From CAVXAE01 sp044225565 (GTDB taxonomy: Bacteria; Pseudomonadota; Gammaproteobacteria; Steroidobacterales; Steroidobacteraceae): a stretch of DNA of 6,709 bases. The stretch spans positions 1 to 6,709 of the forward strand of contig JBGAIL010000231.1 of NCBI GenBank assembly GCA_044225565.1. The letters run 5' to 3'. Every line of letters begins with the position of its first letter. The first letter of the stretch is position 1. The translations under genes and the position numbers were made by a program. The notes under the pieces are model-generated. The model had not been told where the DNA came from. It did not search any database and saw nothing but the letters and a program-made list of their open reading frames with translations. Shown piece by piece: positions 5,593 to 6,709 of this stretch.

Positions 5593-6039
5593 CTATCCGC
5601 CGCCCGCATTCGCACCCGGGTCGGCGCCCTCACCCGCCCCGACGTCTTTTTTCTGGTACGTCTCGAGATCCGCGCGTGTCCGCTCGATGGAGACGCCCAC
5701 GTCGCGTGAGCCGCGGATCGCGCCAGGCTTGTTCACGGTGAGGCGCACCCACGGCACCCCGAATTCGGCCAGCACCAGCATCGCCGTACGCTGCGCCAGC
5801 GTTTCCACCAGCTTGAACCGCGACTCCCCGACGAACCCGATGATGCGCTTGGCGACCTTCTTGTAGTCGAGCGTGTCCGCCACCTCGTCGGAGAGCGCGG
5901 CACGCGCGCAATCCACGGGCAGCTCGAGATCGATGACGACGGTCTGCGTGACGCGCCGCTCCCATTCGATGAAGCCGATGATGCATTCGATGGCGAGGCC
6001 GCGCAGGAAGATGCGGTCGCCGCTGGTGGTTGCGTTCAT
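5593..6039 (-). CDS. folB: Dihydroneopterin aldolase
   Basis: Converts 7,8-dihydroneopterin to 6-hydroxymethyl-7,8-dihydropterin, the FolK substrate, and often also epimerises it. The 148 residues include DRIFLRGLAIECIIGFIEWE (8-27), where Glu27 aligns with the active-site Glu22 of the S. aureus enzyme. LDYKKV (57-62) has the Tyr54 equivalent, LVETLA (77-82) the pterin-anchoring Glu79, and NKPGAIRGSRDVGV (103-116) the catalytic Lys104. The protein is about 25 residues longer than E. coli FolB, mainly through a Gly/Ala/Asp-rich tail (133-148) that follows an AAAAAA run at 5647-5652. A -1 frameshift on that run would end the protein at 5630 without the tail. There is no good Shine-Dalgarno sequence before ATG 6039. 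The gene is 90 bp downstream of tsaD and 4 bp upstream of folK on the same strand. Confidence 0.95.
   Translation of the reverse strand: MNATTSGDRIFLRGLAIECIIGFIEWERRVTQTVVIDLELPVDCARAALSDEVADTLDYKKVAKRIIGFVGESRFKLVETLAQRTAMLVLAEFGVPWVRLTVNKPGAIRGSRDVGVSIERTRADLETYQKKDVGAGEGADPGANAGGG
5596..5601 (-). promoter_or_regulatory. Ribosome binding site deciding the folK start
   Basis: GGCGGA on the minus strand, seven bases before GTG 5588, sits in the last two codons of folB. The folB stop (5593-5595) lies between this site and the folK start, an arrangement suited to translational coupling. It is the best Shine-Dalgarno match among the three candidate folK starts. Confidence 0.45.
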
Positions 6040-6083
6040 GCGCGCAAGCTTAACCGAGCGTCCCGGCGCTTGCGCTTGTAGTG

Positions 6084-6105
6084 CGAGACGGCAGCGCCGC
6101 TCTCG
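6084..6105 (-). other. Hairpin in the tsaD-folB intergenic gap
   Basis: On the minus strand CGAGAGCGGC, loop GCT, then GCCGTCTCG folds into a nine-pair stem with one bulged G. It lies 24 bp past the tsaD stop and has no T-run after it, so it is not a standard intrinsic terminator. It could be an attenuating or RNA-processing hairpin between tsaD and folB. Nothing else recognisable lies in 6040-6129. Confidence 0.3.
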
Positions 6106-6129
6106 TGCGGAGGCTCGCGCCTATGCGCC

Positions 6130-6709
6130 TCAAGGCTGCGCACACGATGGCAGCGAGTCGAGCGCCCAGCGCGCGCGGGCATGAATGGCGAGATCGTCAT
6201 GCTGCCCCGCCTGCAAGCGCGCAAGTCCAGCCACCGCGATCATCGCGGCATTGTCCGTGCAGAACTCGATGCGCGGGAAGTAAACCCTGGCGCCGCGTTT
6301 CCGCGCACACTCCTCCAGCAACGCACGCAGCCGGCGGTTCGCGCTGACGCCGCCGGACACCACGAGCACATCCAGCCCCGTTTGATCGAGCGCACGCGCA
6401 GCCTTCGCGACCAGTGTCTCGGCGATGGCCTCCTGCGCGGCGCGCGCGATGTCCGCCTTGCGAGCTTCCGTGAGTTCCTGCTCCCGAACGGCATGAAGCA
6501 CCGCCGTCTTCAGCCCCGAGAAGCTGAACTCGAGTCCGGCGCGGTCCAGCATGGGGCGCGGCAGCTCGAGCGCCCTAGGCCTGCCCTGCTCCGCGATGCG
6601 CGCGAGCTCGGGGCCGCCCGGATAAGGCAGGCCCAGCAGCTTCGCCGACTTGTCGAATGCTTCGCCGGCGGCGTCGTCGCGCGTTTCGCCCAGCAGCCGG
6701 TAGCGGCCG
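6130..6709 (-). CDS. tsaD: tRNA N6-adenosine threonylcarbamoyltransferase TsaD, C-terminal part (N-terminus off right edge)
   Basis: Transfers the threonylcarbamoyl group to A37 of ANN-decoding tRNAs (t6A), working with TsaB and TsaE in bacteria. The visible 192 residues correspond to the C-terminal portion of a protein of about 340. They begin in YRLLGETRDDAAGEAFDKSA and include LLGLPYPGGPELA, the FSFSGLKTAV block, the nucleotide-binding GGVSANRRLR, and FCTDNAAMIA, whose Asp is the metal ligand equivalent to E. coli Asp300. The N-terminal HxxxH metal ligands lie outside the window. The frame is intact to its TGA at 6130-6132, with the usual RARWALDSLP ending. It precedes folB on the same strand, so it may be the first visible gene of a tsaD-folB-folK transcription unit. 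Confidence 0.96.
   Translation of the reverse strand, partial: GRYRLLGETRDDAAGEAFDKSAKLLGLPYPGGPELARIAEQGRPRALELPRPMLDRAGLEFSFSGLKTAVLHAVREQELTEARKADIARAAQEAIAETLVAKAARALDQTGLDVLVVSGGVSANRRLRALLEECARKRGARVYFPRIEFCTDNAAMIAVAGLARLQAGQHDDLAIHARARWALDSLPSCAQP

Noticed and set aside
4179..5741. Open plus-strand frame of 520 codons, the longest in the window
   Set aside because: It overlaps the pteridine reductase in another frame and folK/folB in antisense. All three are secure by motif, and this frame has none.
1..6709. Search for CRISPR repeats, transposon ends, tRNA or rRNA genes, phage or defence genes
   Set aside because: None seen. Nearly all of the window is accounted for by eight housekeeping-type genes.

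Overview
This is a GC-rich, densely packed stretch of bacterial chromosome. It carries ordinary housekeeping genes and no mobile element, CRISPR array, tRNA or rRNA. The proteins resemble gammaproteobacterial versions: an E. coli-type Cca with a C-terminal HD domain, an E. coli-length FolK, and a tsaD-folB-folK run. The GC content and gene neighbourhood would fit a Xanthomonadales/Nevskiales-like lineage, but that placement is inference.

Layout, left to right. (1) Positions 1-1022, minus: a putative zinc aminopeptidase with a lipoprotein signal; its last residues run off the left edge. (2) 1030-2286, plus: cca (tRNA CCA-adding enzyme), divergent from gene 1 with overlapping start regions. (3) 2283-3077, minus: uppP (undecaprenyl-diphosphatase), converging on cca so tightly that both stop codons lie in one CTAG. 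(4) 3131-4312, minus: a MidA/NDUFAF7-type SAM-dependent methyltransferase, upstream of uppP in the same direction. (5) 4324-5097, plus: a short-chain dehydrogenase of the pteridine reductase type, divergent from gene 4 across 11 bp. (6) 5103-5588, minus: folK, converging on gene 5 across 5 bp. (7) 5593-6039, minus: folB, 4 bp upstream of folK. (8) 6130-6709, minus: the C-terminal part of tsaD; its N-terminus lies off the right edge.

Functionally, folB and folK encode consecutive steps of tetrahydrofolate synthesis, and the facing pteridine reductase acts on reduced or oxidised pterins, so 4324-6039 is a small pterin/folate block. cca and tsaD both serve tRNA maturation (3' CCA end and t6A37). 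uppP recycles the lipid carrier for cell-wall synthesis. The MidA-like protein belongs to a family tied to respiratory complex I assembly.

No stretch over 300 bases lacks a gene; the longest gap is 90 bp (6040-6129). I do not see a novel multi-gene system. The points worth a second look are small-scale: shared start and stop tetramers, two plus-strand genes whose likely promoters leave almost no 5' leader, an AT-richer palindromic insertion in cca, and an A6 tract plus unusual tail at the end of folB.
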